In this document: one piece after another, positions 32,253-41,706 of the stretch
How positions within the stretch are numbered: the first letter of the stretch is position 1
Layout of the letters: each line of letters starts with the position of its first letter
DNA from: Mycobacterium sp. MBM
GTDB taxonomy: Bacteria > Actinomycetota > Actinomycetes > Mycobacteriales > Mycobacteriaceae
Length of the DNA stretch: 64,000 nucleotides
Direction of reading: 5' to 3'
Assembly (NCBI GenBank): GCA_021648845.1
Contig: JAKJHY010000012.1
Span: 124,001-188,000, forward strand
Program-made: the position numbers and the translations under genes
Notes under the pieces: generated by a model
The model's input: only the letters and a program-made list of their open reading frames with translations
The model's database searches: none
Told to the model about the DNA's origin: nothing

Positions 32253-34291
32253 TGGCGATGCCCAAGATCCGCAAGGTCCTGGTCGCCAACCGTGGCGAGA
32301 TCGCGCGGCGGGTGTTCCGCACTTGCCGCGATCTCGGGATCGCCACCGTCGCGGTCTATTCCGACGCCGACGCCGACGCGTGGCACGTCGCCGACGCCGA
32401 CGAGGCCGTGCACCTTCCCGGCTCGTCTGCCGCCGAGACCTACCTCGACATCCACCGGATCATCGCCGCTGCCTCGCTCACCGGCGCGGACGCAGTACAC
32501 CCCGGCTACGGCTTCCTTTCGGAAAACGCCGGGTTCGCGCGCGCCTGTGCCGCCGCCGACCTCGTCTTCATCGGTCCGCCGCCCGGGGCGATCGACGCGA
32601 TGGGCTCGAAGCTGCAGGCCAAGAAGACGATGTCCGACGCGGGGGTGCCTGTGCTGCCCGGTGGCGACACGACGGGGCTATCGGCCGAGCAGCTGGCGAA
32701 GCTGGCCGCCGACGTCGGCTACCCCGTGCTGGTCAAGGCCAGCGCCGGCGGCGGTGGCCGAGGCATGCGCATTGTCGCGTCGCCGGACGAGCTCGACGAA
32801 GCGGTCACCTCCGCTTCGCGTGAGGCCGCCGCCGCGTTCGCCGACGGCACCGTCTTCCTCGAGCGTTACGTCCAGCGCCCACGCCACGTCGAGATCCAGA
32901 TCATGGCCGACACGCACGGAAACGTCGTCTCTCTGTTCGAGCGCGAGTGCTCCGTGCAGCGTCGACACCAGAAGGTGATCGAGGAGGCGCCGTCACCGGT
33001 CGTCGACGACGCGTTGCGCGCTCGGATGAGCGAGGCCGCCATCGCCGCCGCGCGCGCCGTCGGCTACGTAGGCGCCGGGACGGTCGAGTTCGTCTACGAC
33101 GCCGCTCAGGATGGCAAAGCCGACTCCTTCGCCTTCCTAGAGATGAACACCCGGCTGCAGGTCGAGCACCCGGTTACCGAGCTGATCACCGGCCTCGACC
33201 TGGTGCGTGCCCAGCTGCTCGTAGCCATGGGCCGCCCGCTGCCTGAGGAGATGCACAACCCGCGAATTCGCGGTCACGCGGTCGAGGCCCGGCTGTGCGC
33301 CGAGGATCCGGCCGATGACTACCGGCCCTGTACCGGCACCCTGCGCACCTTGGATGTCCCGGCGCTTGCCGGCGTGCGGGTTGACTCGGGTTTTCGTGCC
33401 GGTTCGGTCATCAGTCATTACTACGATTCGCTGCTGGCCAAGGTCATCGCGTGGGCACCAACGCGCGACGAGGCACTTGCCAGCCTCTCGGCGGCGCTGG
33501 CCGGCGCCCGTATTCACGGCGTGACCACCAATCGCAACCTGCTTGTTCGCGTCCTGCGCCATGACGAGTTCGCCGGGCGGGGCACCGACACTGGGTTCCT
33601 TGACCGACACGACGTCGCCCAACTCGGCGCTGCCCTCCCAGACACGCAGTCCGAGCGCCTGCACGCCGTCGCGGCGACCGTGGCCGGGGTGGCCGCGCGG
33701 CGTGCCGTCGCAACTCTGCAGGCCACGTTGCCCGCCGGCTGGCGCAACAACCCTTCGCAGCCGCAGACCACAACCTGGCAGACCCAGGGCGGGCGCGAAG
33801 TGCGCGTCGGGTACACGTTAGGTTCGACAGGGACCTGCCTGCAGGTCGACGACGAGCCGTTGGCCGACGTCGAGGTTGTCGAGGGCAGTAGCGAGCGGGT
33901 GGTGCTGCGCGTCGACGGGGTGCGCCGCACTTATGATGTCGTCCTCGACGGCGATGTTGCCCACCTCGACTCGGTCGCCGGCTACTCCGCCCTGCGGCTG
34001 GCGCCACGCTTCGTCGACCCGAGCACTCTGAACCCGCCCGGGTCGCTCACCGCGCCGATGCCGGGCTCGGTGATCCGACTACCGGTCGCCGAGGGCGAGA
34101 CGGTGTCAGCCGGTCAAACGCTCGTCGTCCTGGAGGCGATGAAGATGGAGCACACCGTCGCGAGCCCGATCGACGGGGTGCTGAGCGCCCTGCCGGTCCA
34201 GGTCGGCCATCAGGTCTCGAGCGGTGACGTCCTCGCCGTGGTCGAGGCGGTGGACGGCGGTGAAGTGGCGTCGGACGCCACGGAGCTCTAA
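32249..34291 (+). CDS. Acyl-CoA carboxylase alpha subunit (biotin carboxylase + BCCP)
   Basis: This 680-residue protein starts with the biotin carboxylase domain (KVLVANRGEIARRVFRTCRDLG), the ATP-grasp Gly-rich loop KASAGGGGRGMRIV and the active-site stretch EMNTRLQVEHPVTE. A linker follows, then a C-terminal biotinyl domain with EAMKMEH, where Lys632 is the biotin site. It carboxylates biotin with bicarbonate and ATP. The GTG at 32249 (or ATG 32252) overlaps the beta-subunit stop. It is followed 54 nt later by the acyl-CoA dehydrogenase. Confidence 0.94.
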   Translation: MMAMPKIRKVLVANRGEIARRVFRTCRDLGIATVAVYSDADADAWHVADADEAVHLPGSSAAETYLDIHRIIAAASLTGADAVHPGYGFLSENAGFARACAAADLVFIGPPPGAIDAMGSKLQAKKTMSDAGVPVLPGGDTTGLSAEQLAKLAADVGYPVLVKASAGGGGRGMRIVASPDELDEAVTSASREAAAAFADGTVFLERYVQRPRHVEIQIMADTHGNVVSLFERECSVQRRHQKVIEEAPSPVVDDALRARMSEAAIAAARAVGYVGAGTVEFVYDAAQDGKADSFAFLEMNTRLQVEHPVTELITGLDLVRAQLLVAMGRPLPEEMHNPRIRGHAVEARLCAEDPADDYRPCTGTLRTLDVPALAGVRVDSGFRAGSVISHYYDSLLAKVIAWAPTRDEALASLSAALAGARIHGVTTNRNLLVRVLRHDEFAGRGTDTGFLDRHDVAQLGAALPDTQSERLHAVAATVAGVAARRAVATLQATLPAGWRNNPSQPQTTTWQTQGGREVRVGYTLGSTGTCLQVDDEPLADVEVVEGSSERVVLRVDGVRRTYDVVLDGDVAHLDSVAGYSALRLAPRFVDPSTLNPPGSLTAPMPGSVIRLPVAEGETVSAGQTLVVLEAMKMEHTVASPIDGVLSALPVQVGHQVSSGDVLAVVEAVDGGEVASDATEL

Positions 34292-34345
34292 TGAAGCCGG
34301 CGCGCTCCCGATCGGTGGCGCGTCGATACCGATGTGAGGAGTGTC

Positions 34346-35500
34346 ATGGAATTGCACGAGACAGAGGAACGTCAGGACCTGCGCAAGGCGGTCGCCGAGA
34401 TCGCCAAGGACTTCGGACACGAGTACTACCTGGAAAAGTCGCTGGCCGGCGGGAAGAGCACCGAGCTGTGGCAGGCCGTGGGCAAACAGGGCTTCCTCGG
34501 GGTGAACCTTTCCGAGCAGTACGGCGGCGGCGGCGGCGGCATCTACGACATGCAGATCGTCGGTGAGGAGCTCGCCGCGGCGGGCTGCCCGCTGCTGATG
34601 ACCGTCGTCTCGCCGACCATCTGCGGCACGATCATCCAGGCATTCGGCAGTGAGGAACTCAAGCAGCAGTGGCTGCCGGGCATCGCCAGCGGCGAGACGA
34701 TCATGGCATTCGCGATCACCGAGCCGGACGCGGGCTCGAACTCGCACAACATCTCCACGACCGCGAAACGCGACGGCGACGACTGGGTCATCAACGGCAC
34801 CAAGTACTACATTTCTGGTGTCGACGAAGCCGAAGCGATCCTGGTCGTCACCCGAACGTCTACCAACGACAGTGGTCGCGGACTACTCAGCTTGCTCGTC
34901 GTGCCCACCGATGTCCCCGGGCTCACCAAGTCACTCATCCCGGTGCAGGCGGTCACTCCAGAGAAGCAGTTCACTCTATTCTTCGATGACGTCCGCGTGC
35001 CGGCCGCCAACCTTATCGGCGCGGAGAACGAGGGCCTGCGCCAGGTCTTCATGGGCCTGAACCCGGAGCGAATCATGGGGGCGGCGCTCGGCAACGGCAT
35101 CGGTCGCTACGCGCTGGATAAAGCCGCCGATTACGCCCGCAACCGCCACGTGTGGGGAACGCCGATCGGCTCGCACCAAGGCGTATCGCACCCGCTCGCC
35201 CACGCCAAGATCCAGGTTGAGCTGGCCCGGTTGATGACTCAGCGTGCCGCCTCCCTGCACGACGCCGGCGATCCGGGGTCGGGTGAGGCGTCGAACATGG
35301 CGAAATATGCCGCAGCCGAGGCGGGCATCCTGGCGCTCGACCAGGCGATTCAAACCCACGGCGGCAACGGCATGGCCACCGAGTACGGCCTCGCCACGTT
35401 GTGGGGTCCGGCCCGGCTCATGCGCACCGCGCCGATCAGCCGCGAAATGATCCTCAACTTCGTGGCGCAGCACAGCCTGAAACTGCCCGCGTCCTACTGA
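34346..35500 (+). CDS. Acyl-CoA dehydrogenase
   Basis: This 384-residue acyl-CoA dehydrogenase has AITEPDAGSNSHNIS (flavin site), GTKYYISGVDEAEAIL, the region AIQTHGGNGMATEYGLATLW and a C-terminal TAPISREMILNFVAQHSL. The ATG at 34346 has a GAGGAGTG site; the frame start at 34334 is rejected. In the catabolic logic of Liu/Atu-type pathways an acyl-CoA dehydrogenase makes the 2-enoyl-CoA that the carboxylase then carboxylates, and here it sits in the carboxylase operon, supporting such a role. Confidence 0.92.
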   Translation: MELHETEERQDLRKAVAEIAKDFGHEYYLEKSLAGGKSTELWQAVGKQGFLGVNLSEQYGGGGGGIYDMQIVGEELAAAGCPLLMTVVSPTICGTIIQAFGSEELKQQWLPGIASGETIMAFAITEPDAGSNSHNISTTAKRDGDDWVINGTKYYISGVDEAEAILVVTRTSTNDSGRGLLSLLVVPTDVPGLTKSLIPVQAVTPEKQFTLFFDDVRVPAANLIGAENEGLRQVFMGLNPERIMGAALGNGIGRYALDKAADYARNRHVWGTPIGSHQGVSHPLAHAKIQVELARLMTQRAASLHDAGDPGSGEASNMAKYAAAEAGILALDQAIQTHGGNGMATEYGLATLWGPARLMRTAPISREMILNFVAQHSLKLPASY

Positions 35501-35526
35501 GTCGCCGCGGAATGAAAGGGAATCGA

Positions 35527-37080
35527 ATGCAACTCGGCATCGGTCAGTGGGTGAGCCGGCGCGCCTTCCTCAACGGCGGGCGCACCGCGTTGATCAGCAA
35601 CGGCGCGCACATCACCTACGCCGACCTCGATCGGCGCACCAACCAGGTCGCCGCCGCACTCATCGCCCTCGGCGTGCGCAAGGGCGATCGGGTCGCGATG
35701 CTGCTGGTCAATTCGACCGAGTTCATCGAGGTGCTGCTGGGCTGCGCCAAAATCGGCGCACTTGCAGTTCCGCTCAACGTGCGCCTTGCCGGACCCGAGA
35801 TCGGCTACATCCTGGCCGACTCAGGCGCCGATGTTCTGGTCTTCCACGAGCCGTTCGCCGCGCAGGCCAGGAGCGCCGTCACCGAGTCCGGAGTCCGCGT
35901 GCGCCATGTCGTGCGCGCCGGTGGGGTGCCGGCGCCGGGCGAGCTCGGCTACGAAGACGTCGTCTCGGGCGCCGCGCCCGAACCGCTCAACGGTGACGTC
36001 GACGGCCGCGACCCCGCGTTCATCATGTACACGTCGGGGACGACGGGCCGACCCAAGGGCGCGATCCTCACCCACGACAACCTGCTATGGAACGCGATCA
36101 ACGTCCTCGGCACCGACATCGGCCTGCGGGGCGAGGACGTCACCGTCGCGGTGGCGCCGATGTTCCACATCGGCGGGCTGGGAGTACACACCCTGCCGCT
36201 GTTGTACGTCGGCGGCACCAGCGTGATCATGCCGTCCTTCGAGCCGCGAGCGACGTTACAGGCGATGGCCGACCACCACGTCACGGTCCAGTTCATGGTG
36301 CCGGCCATGTGGACCGCACTCACACAGGTGCCCGACTTCGACTCCTTCAACCTGTCTGCGCTGCGTTTCGCCATGGGCGGCGGGTCGCCCGTCCCCCTCA
36401 CGGTCATCGACTTCATGCGCGAGCGAGGCGTGCCCTTCACCGAGGGCTTCGGCATGACCGAGACCGCTCCCTTGGTGACCGTCCTCGACGCCGAGAACGT
36501 CAGCACGCGGGCCGGGTCGATCGGCCGCGTCGCAATGCATGTCGACGCCCGCATCGTCGACGACGACGACCGCGACGTCGCGACCGACACCGTGGGCGAA
36601 CTGATCGTGCGCGGCCCGAATGTGTTCACCGGCTACTGGATGAAGGCCGAGGCGAGCGCCGAGGCGTTACGCGGGGGCTGGTTCCACACGGGCGACCTCG
36701 GGCGCATGGACGCCGAGGGCTTCATCACCCTCGTCGACCGCAAGAAGGACATGATCATCTCCGGCGGCGAGAACGTCTACCCGATCGAGGTCGAGCAGGT
36801 TCTCTTCCGCCACCCGGCGGTGTTCGACGCCGCCGTGATCGGCGGTAAGGACGCGAAGTGGGGCGAACGCGTCGTCGCGGTCGTGGTCGCCGACCCGGCG
36901 ACACAGGCGCCGAGCGCCGAGGAGATCGTAGCGTGGTGCCGGGAGCGGCTGGCACACTTCAAGTGTCCGCGTGACGTGCACTTCGTCGCCGAACTGCCGC
37001 GCAATGCCACCGGCAAGCTGCTCAAGACCGAGCTGCGCGCGCAGTTCACGGGCATCGAGGGCGGAGTCGTTTTGCGCTGA
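35527..37080 (+). CDS. Acyl-CoA ligase (AMP-binding)
   Basis: This 517-residue adenylate-forming enzyme has YTSGTTGRPKG at about 168-178, the motif TEGFGMTETAPL, GWFHTGDLGRMD, KDMIISGGENVYP and the terminal Lys region NATGKLLKTELR. It activates the pathway's starting acid to its CoA ester. The ATG at 35527 with a GAAAGGGAA site is selected; upstream frame is shadow of the dehydrogenase. It follows that gene by 26 nt. Substrate is unknown; operon context suggests a branched or isoprenoid acid. Confidence 0.92.
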   Translation: MQLGIGQWVSRRAFLNGGRTALISNGAHITYADLDRRTNQVAAALIALGVRKGDRVAMLLVNSTEFIEVLLGCAKIGALAVPLNVRLAGPEIGYILADSGADVLVFHEPFAAQARSAVTESGVRVRHVVRAGGVPAPGELGYEDVVSGAAPEPLNGDVDGRDPAFIMYTSGTTGRPKGAILTHDNLLWNAINVLGTDIGLRGEDVTVAVAPMFHIGGLGVHTLPLLYVGGTSVIMPSFEPRATLQAMADHHVTVQFMVPAMWTALTQVPDFDSFNLSALRFAMGGGSPVPLTVIDFMRERGVPFTEGFGMTETAPLVTVLDAENVSTRAGSIGRVAMHVDARIVDDDDRDVATDTVGELIVRGPNVFTGYWMKAEASAEALRGGWFHTGDLGRMDAEGFITLVDRKKDMIISGGENVYPIEVEQVLFRHPAVFDAAVIGGKDAKWGERVVAVVVADPATQAPSAEEIVAWCRERLAHFKCPRDVHFVAELPRNATGKLLKTELRAQFTGIEGGVVLR

Positions 37081-37299
37081 GTCGTGCCGCTGCACATCGC
37101 GGGTTCGAAGCAGGGCCCCTAAATCATGAACTGAGAAGAGGATGCGACAGCATCGGCGGGGGCTAGCGGTTTCGTTCACCTCCCTTGATTTGGTGCGGCG
37201 GGTGCCGACGCAGGCAACCCCAGCGCCGGTAGGATCCCAGCCCGGCCCAGCGGATCGGACGGCGAACAACGTAACCACAAATCGACAGGAGGCCTGAAA

Positions 37300-37893
37300 G
37301 TGGCCGGTTTGCGCCGCAAACTGCTCCTCGAGGCCGCCGCCGACCTGTTCGCGCGGCAAGGCTTTCACGCCGTGGGCATCGACGACATCGGTGCCGCAGC
37401 AGGGGTGAGCGGGCCGGCCGTCTACCGGCACTTTCAGAACAAGGACGCGATCCTGCGCGAGTTATGCGACGCCGCCATGACTGAGCTGCTGGCCGGCGCC
37501 CGGCGCGCCACCAACGCCGGCACACCGACGGAGGTCCTGCACGCCCTTGTCGACCTACACGCGGCCTTCGGCGCGCGACGACGCGGCCTGTTGGCCGTCT
37601 ACGCCCGCGAGCACCGCTCGCTGTCGCCGCTGGCGACCCGTGCCCTGCGACGCCGACAGCACAGGTACGAGTCCTTCTGGGTCGACGCGCTCGTACGAGC
37701 ACGGGGCGATCTGGACCGTGAGCGCGCACAGGGCCTGGTCGCCGCCGTGCTGTCATTGCTCAACGCGTCCGCGTACATGCCGGCGTCGCTGGACGACGCG
37801 ACGATTGAGGCGATGCTGGCCGCCGCGGCCGTTGCGGCGCTGTTCAGCCGCGCGGTTACACAGCAGGTAGACGGCGCCCCGCACCGGATTTAG
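37300..37893 (+). CDS. TetR-family regulator
   Basis: This 197-residue protein has a TetR DNA-binding domain at its N-terminus (LLLEAAADLFARQGFHAVGI, GAAAGVSGPAVYRHFQNKDAIL) and a short Arg-rich ligand domain. It starts at GTG 37300 with a GGAGG site. Its stop overlaps the atuA-like gene's stop by 3 nt tail to tail. It resembles the mycobacterial TetR regulators that sit beside SACE_7040/FadE-type operons. It probably represses both convergent operons. Confidence 0.88.
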   Translation: MAGLRRKLLLEAAADLFARQGFHAVGIDDIGAAAGVSGPAVYRHFQNKDAILRELCDAAMTELLAGARRATNAGTPTEVLHALVDLHAAFGARRRGLLAVYAREHRSLSPLATRALRRRQHRYESFWVDALVRARGDLDRERAQGLVAAVLSLLNASAYMPASLDDATIEAMLAAAAVAALFSRAVTQQVDGAPHRI

Positions 37894-39614
37894 TGTGTGT
37901 CGAGCAGCGATTCGGGAACGTCCACCACTCGGGATCGCACGTACTCCCCGAGCCCCTTGGCCTGCGCGTCCGGCCGGGTCGAGGAGGCCACCCCGTCACC
38001 GAGCAAGCCGTGCACCACCACGTTGAGCGCGCGCAGGTTCGGCAGTTCGAAGCGCTCGATGCGCAGGTGCGCCGTCTCCGGCCCGAGCAGTGTGCGCAGC
38101 CGCTCGACGCTCAGGTACTCGCGCGCCCACGCGTAACCGGGGTCGTCGCGTGCCCACAGTCCGAGGTTGGCGTTGCCGCCCTTATCTCCGGACCGCGCAC
38201 CGAGTACCGACCCGAGCGGCGCGAGCCGCGTCGGCCCGGATGGCGCCGGCAGCTTCGCGGGCGGGGCGATCCCAGCCGGCGGGACCGCACCGGTCGGCGG
38301 GTCAGGGATCACGTGCCGATTGCCGTCGGCGTCGACGAGCACGTGCGTGAGGGCCGAGCGCGGAACGTAGGCCGGCCGGTAGACGCCGAACGCGGTCTCC
38401 GAGGACGGTGGCGTGGTGGTGTGGAAGCCGGCGAAACCAGCCAGGGCGATCTCCATGACCCCGCCGGAGAAGGCTCGGCCCACCTTTCGCGGGTCGGCGT
38501 CCTTCACCGTCACACGCAGGTGCGCGCAGGCTTGCTCGTTCGTCGGCGCATCGGAGACGTCGAAACGCAACAGTCGCACGTCGACTTCGTCGAAGGCGTC
38601 GCGTCCGCCGAGAACGTCGAAGAGCTGCTGTTCGGCGAAGGCCGCCTTGGCCTCGATGTCGAGGCCGGTGAGCACCATGGTCATCGTGTTGCGGAAGCCG
38701 CCCACCTCGTTCAGCGCCACCTTCAACGTGTCCGGCGGCGGACTGCCTTTCGTACCGCTGATCGCGACACGGTGCTCACCCTGTTGAGCCAGGCGAATGG
38801 TGTCGAAGTGGGCGACGACGTCGGGGCCGAGGTAGGCAGGTTCAGCGATCTCGTAGAGCAGCTGGGCGGTGACCGTGCCGACTGAGACCAGTCCCCCGGT
38901 GCCGGGATGCTTCGTGATCACCGAAGAGCCGTCCTCGGCGACCTCGGCGATCGGAAACCCCGGGTAGCGGCGGTCGGTGATCTCGTCGAGGAACGCGTAG
39001 TTGCCGCCCGTCGCCTGAGGGCCGCACTCGATCACGTGCCCGGCGACGACCGCACCCGCGAGCCGATCCCAGTCGGCGCGTGCCCAGGCGTGCCACCAGG
39101 CCGCGGGACCGACCACGAGGGATGCGTCGGTGACCCGGCCGGTCACGACGACGTCGGCGCCCGAATGCAGCGCCTCGGTGATGCCCCAGGCGCCGAGGTA
39201 GGCGTTGGCCGACACCGGTTTGATGTCGCCGACGGGCGGCGTGATTGCGTGGAGGTCGCCACGTAGGTCGTCGCCCTCGACGTGCGCGACGCGCGCGGTG
39301 AGGCCGAGACGTGCGGACAGCTCGCGCAACGCGGCGGCCAAGCCGGCGGGATTCAGCCCGCCCGCGTTCGCGACGACCTTGATGCCACGATCGAGACAGG
39401 TGCCCAGCACCTGTTCCATTTGGGTGAGGAAAGTCCGCGCGTACCCGCCGGACGGGTCTTTGGCCTGGGCCTTGGCCAGGATGAGCATGGTCAGCTCGGC
39501 CAGATAGTCACCGCACAGGACGTCGATCGGTCCGCCCTCGACCATCTCGCGGGCTGCGGCGATGCGGTCGCCGTAAAAGCCGGAGCAGTTGCCGATGCGG
39601 ACCGGGACGCTCAC
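37890..39614 (-). CDS. AtuA-like acyclic terpene utilisation family protein (DUF1446)
   Basis: This 574-residue protein starts with VRIGNCSGFYGDR, then DVLCGDYLAELTM and KVVANAGGLNPAG, the pattern of AtuA/DUF1446 proteins. The C-terminal ~100 residues (GARSGDKGGNANLGLWAR) form the AtuA-like ferredoxin-fold domain. AtuA is needed for citronellol and geraniol use in Pseudomonas, but its reaction is not defined. The start is the GTG at 39614, sharing GTGA with the upstream gene; the 744-codon frame reaching 40124 is rejected because its N-terminal part is Arg/Gly-rich shadow. It is last in a ten-gene minus-strand operon. Confidence 0.88.
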   Translation of the reverse strand: MSVPVRIGNCSGFYGDRIAAAREMVEGGPIDVLCGDYLAELTMLILAKAQAKDPSGGYARTFLTQMEQVLGTCLDRGIKVVANAGGLNPAGLAAALRELSARLGLTARVAHVEGDDLRGDLHAITPPVGDIKPVSANAYLGAWGITEALHSGADVVVTGRVTDASLVVGPAAWWHAWARADWDRLAGAVVAGHVIECGPQATGGNYAFLDEITDRRYPGFPIAEVAEDGSSVITKHPGTGGLVSVGTVTAQLLYEIAEPAYLGPDVVAHFDTIRLAQQGEHRVAISGTKGSPPPDTLKVALNEVGGFRNTMTMVLTGLDIEAKAAFAEQQLFDVLGGRDAFDEVDVRLLRFDVSDAPTNEQACAHLRVTVKDADPRKVGRAFSGGVMEIALAGFAGFHTTTPPSSETAFGVYRPAYVPRSALTHVLVDADGNRHVIPDPPTGAVPPAGIAPPAKLPAPSGPTRLAPLGSVLGARSGDKGGNANLGLWARDDPGYAWAREYLSVERLRTLLGPETAHLRIERFELPNLRALNVVVHGLLGDGVASSTRPDAQAKGLGEYVRSRVVDVPESLLDTH

Positions 39615-40423
39615 CGCTGACCCCCTGCGAACTGGCCCGCCACGCGCCCGCCGCCAGGGGGCCCCGCGAAGGCCTGGGCGATCGCGAGCCACTGGTCGGC
39701 CAGCGGTCCGTCGGCGACCAAAGCGGTGTCGTCGCGGTGGCGGCGTTGGGTCACCAACAGGCAAAAGTCCAGCGCCGGCCCGCTCACGCGGTTGGCGGCG
39801 TCGGCTGGCCCCCACGTCCAGACGCTGCCGTCCGGAGCGGTCAGCTCGACGCGTACCGGGTCCGCGGGGAGGTCCAGACCGTTGGCCAGGTAGCTGAAAG
39901 CGCGCGCACCCACCCCGATGTGGGCCACGTGCCGCAGCCGTGCCGTGGCCTCGCGGGTCGCGCCGAGCGCGTCGACGATGTCCTGGCCGTGCGCCCAGGT
40001 CTCCATGAGTCGCGCTGTCAGCGACGAGACCGCGCTCATCGTCGGCCCGAACCACGGCAGGCGGGTCGCCGGGGCAATGTCCGCGAACGCCGCAACGAGG
40101 GCTGCACGCGACGTGTCGAACCACGCGAGCAGGTCGGCAGCCGGCATTTGACGGTAGCGCTCAGCGATGACGTCGGGTGAGATGCTTCCGTCGGCCATCA
40201 TCGGCAGGTAGTCGCTGCTGAAACCGTCGGGGTCGGTGGCCGAGCGCACCGCCACGTCGTCGAAGAACGCCAGATGGCTGATCTGGTCGCGGATCGCCCA
40301 GCCCACGGCCGGAGTCGGCGCGTCCCAGCCGCGCGGACCTTCGGGCAGCGGTGCGATGAGTTCGCGCAACGCGGCCGTTTCGGCTTCGATGTCGGCGATT
40401 ACCGACTGCATGGTCACCGCCAT
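39611..40423 (-). CDS. TIGR03084-family metal-binding protein (DinB/maleylpyruvate isomerase-like)
   Basis: This 270-residue protein matches the actinobacterial TIGR03084 family: DWDAPTPAVGW-like opening (RGWDAPTPAVGWAIRDQISHL), then LMETWAHGQDIVDALG and RHVAHIGVGARAF. His residues in these three segments are the predicted metal ligands of a DinB-like four-helix fold, shared with mycothiol-dependent isomerases. Its enzymatic role is unknown. It lies 1 nt after the enoyl-CoA hydratase stop and is coupled to the atuA-like gene by GTGA. Confidence 0.8.
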   Translation of the reverse strand: MAVTMQSVIADIEAETAALRELIAPLPEGPRGWDAPTPAVGWAIRDQISHLAFFDDVAVRSATDPDGFSSDYLPMMADGSISPDVIAERYRQMPAADLLAWFDTSRAALVAAFADIAPATRLPWFGPTMSAVSSLTARLMETWAHGQDIVDALGATREATARLRHVAHIGVGARAFSYLANGLDLPADPVRVELTAPDGSVWTWGPADAANRVSGPALDFCLLVTQRRHRDDTALVADGPLADQWLAIAQAFAGPPGGGRVAGQFAGGQR

Positions 40424-40424
40424 G

Positions 40425-41192
40425 TCAGCGTCCCTTCCACTGTGGTGCGCGCTTCTCGCGGAACGCCGTCGGGCCTTCCTGCGCGTCGTCGCTCAGATAG
40501 ACCGGCTCCCATATCTCGTCGGCCAGGTCGTAGGCGGCGGCGAGGTGGTGCTGTGCCGAGAGGTACACGGTGCGCTTGGACGCAAGCACCGATAGCGGTG
40601 CGTTCGCGGCGATGCTGAGCGCCAACTGCCGGGTACGCTCGCGCAACTGATCGGCCGGCACCACCTCATTGACTAAGCCGACCTGGTGGGCGCGCTCGGC
40701 GGTGATCGGGTCGCCGGTCAGCAGGATCTGCATGGCAACGCGTGGGGGCACCAGCCACGATAGCGGTGCCGCCCACGGCGACCCGCGGCCGACTTTGACC
40801 TCGCTGACGGCGAAGGTCGCGTGTTCGGCAGCCACGACCAGGTCGCACTGCTGCGCGAGCAGGAAGCCCCCGGCGAACGCGACACCGTTGACGGCCGCGA
40901 TCGTCGGCTTCGCGACATCGATGTTGCGGCCGAACTGCGGAGCGAAGTCCTTCGGGGGCACCTTGAGCGCGTTCTGCGCCATCTCCTTCAAGTCCCCGCC
41001 GGCGCAGAACGCCTTATCGCCCACGCCGGTGAGGACGAGCACCTTCGCCGCGTCGTCGTCATTGAAGCGGCGTACCGCGTCGAAAAGCCCCGTGCGCACA
41101 GCGTTGTTCAGCGCGTTGCGCGCCTCGGGCCGGTTGATCGTCAGCCAGGCCACGCTGTCGACGACCTCGTAGCGAACCGGTTGCTCGGCCAC
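40425..41192 (-). CDS. Enoyl-CoA hydratase/isomerase (crotonase family)
   Basis: This 255-residue protein has the crotonase fold: LTINRPEARNALN at the start, the oxyanion segment AFCAGGDLKEMA, then AAVNGVAFAGGFLLAQQCDLVVA. The position usually holding the catalytic Glu is in VKVGRGSPWAAPLSW. It probably hydrates an enoyl-CoA or an unsaturated carboxylated intermediate. The GTG at 41192 with GGAGG upstream gives the normal length; the longer frame to 41351 is discarded. Confidence 0.9.
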   Translation of the reverse strand: MAEQPVRYEVVDSVAWLTINRPEARNALNNAVRTGLFDAVRRFNDDDAAKVLVLTGVGDKAFCAGGDLKEMAQNALKVPPKDFAPQFGRNIDVAKPTIAAVNGVAFAGGFLLAQQCDLVVAAEHATFAVSEVKVGRGSPWAAPLSWLVPPRVAMQILLTGDPITAERAHQVGLVNEVVPADQLRERTRQLALSIAANAPLSVLASKRTVYLSAQHHLAAAYDLADEIWEPVYLSDDAQEGPTAFREKRAPQWKGR

Positions 41193-41235
41193 CGAGCCTC
41201 CGTCCCTCACCGTCGCCTCGCATGTGAGTGGCAGC

Positions 41236-41706
41236 TCACCCCGGCACCTCGACAAACGGGTCGGCCAGCTCAACGGTGGCTTCACTCGGCACGCACGGAC
41301 CATCTTCGCTCGAGACGAGCAACTCGAGGTCGACGAGGCGCCGTCCGCCATCGTCGCGTTTGGCCACGACCTTGCCGCTCAGGGTTGCGGTCTGGCCCGG
41401 ATAGATCGACCGGATCATTGAGATTCTGCGGCGCCGGATGAGCGCGTCGGGTCCGGCCCATTCGTTGAGGCCGCGGTCGATGAAGCCATGGAAGAAGAGG
41501 GTTGACAGGTAGATCGTGCGCTGGCCCTGGCTGCGCGCGTAGTCGGGGTCGTGGTGACCGGGGAACCAGTCCCATGTCGAAGCCGCGTTCATGCAGATGC
41601 GCTTGTAGCTGATCTCGATCGAGACGGGCGTCAGGGTGTCGCCGACGGCGATGTCCTCGAACCGCACGGGGACGCGGACCATGCTGCGCTCGGTGGAGTC
41701 GTTCAT
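41236..41706 (-). CDS. MaoC-like dehydratase (second pair, C-type half)
   Basis: This 156-residue hot-dog protein has RFEDIAVGDTLTPVSIEISY at the N-terminus and NAASTWDWFPGHHDPDYARSQG, where an Asp-x4-His-type hydratase motif would be. It ends with a strand-rich half (SIYPGQTATLSGKVVAKRDDG). It shares ATGA with the preceding FAS1-like gene and probably forms a heterodimeric enoyl-CoA hydratase with it, as MaoC pairs do in mycobacterial steroid catabolism. Confidence 0.82.
   Translation of the reverse strand: MNDSTERSMVRVPVRFEDIAVGDTLTPVSIEISYKRICMNAASTWDWFPGHHDPDYARSQGQRTIYLSTLFFHGFIDRGLNEWAGPDALIRRRRISMIRSIYPGQTATLSGKVVAKRDDGGRRLVDLELLVSSEDGPCVPSEATVELADPFVEVPG

Noticed and set aside
32218..33246. 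Long Arg-rich ORFs in other frames of the carboxylase alpha gene
   Set aside because: Typical GC-rich shadows of a strongly supported gene.
37890..40124. 744-codon version of the AtuA-like gene
   Set aside because: The first ~170 codons are low-complexity and antisense in character; GTG 39614 gives family length and a GTGA overlap.
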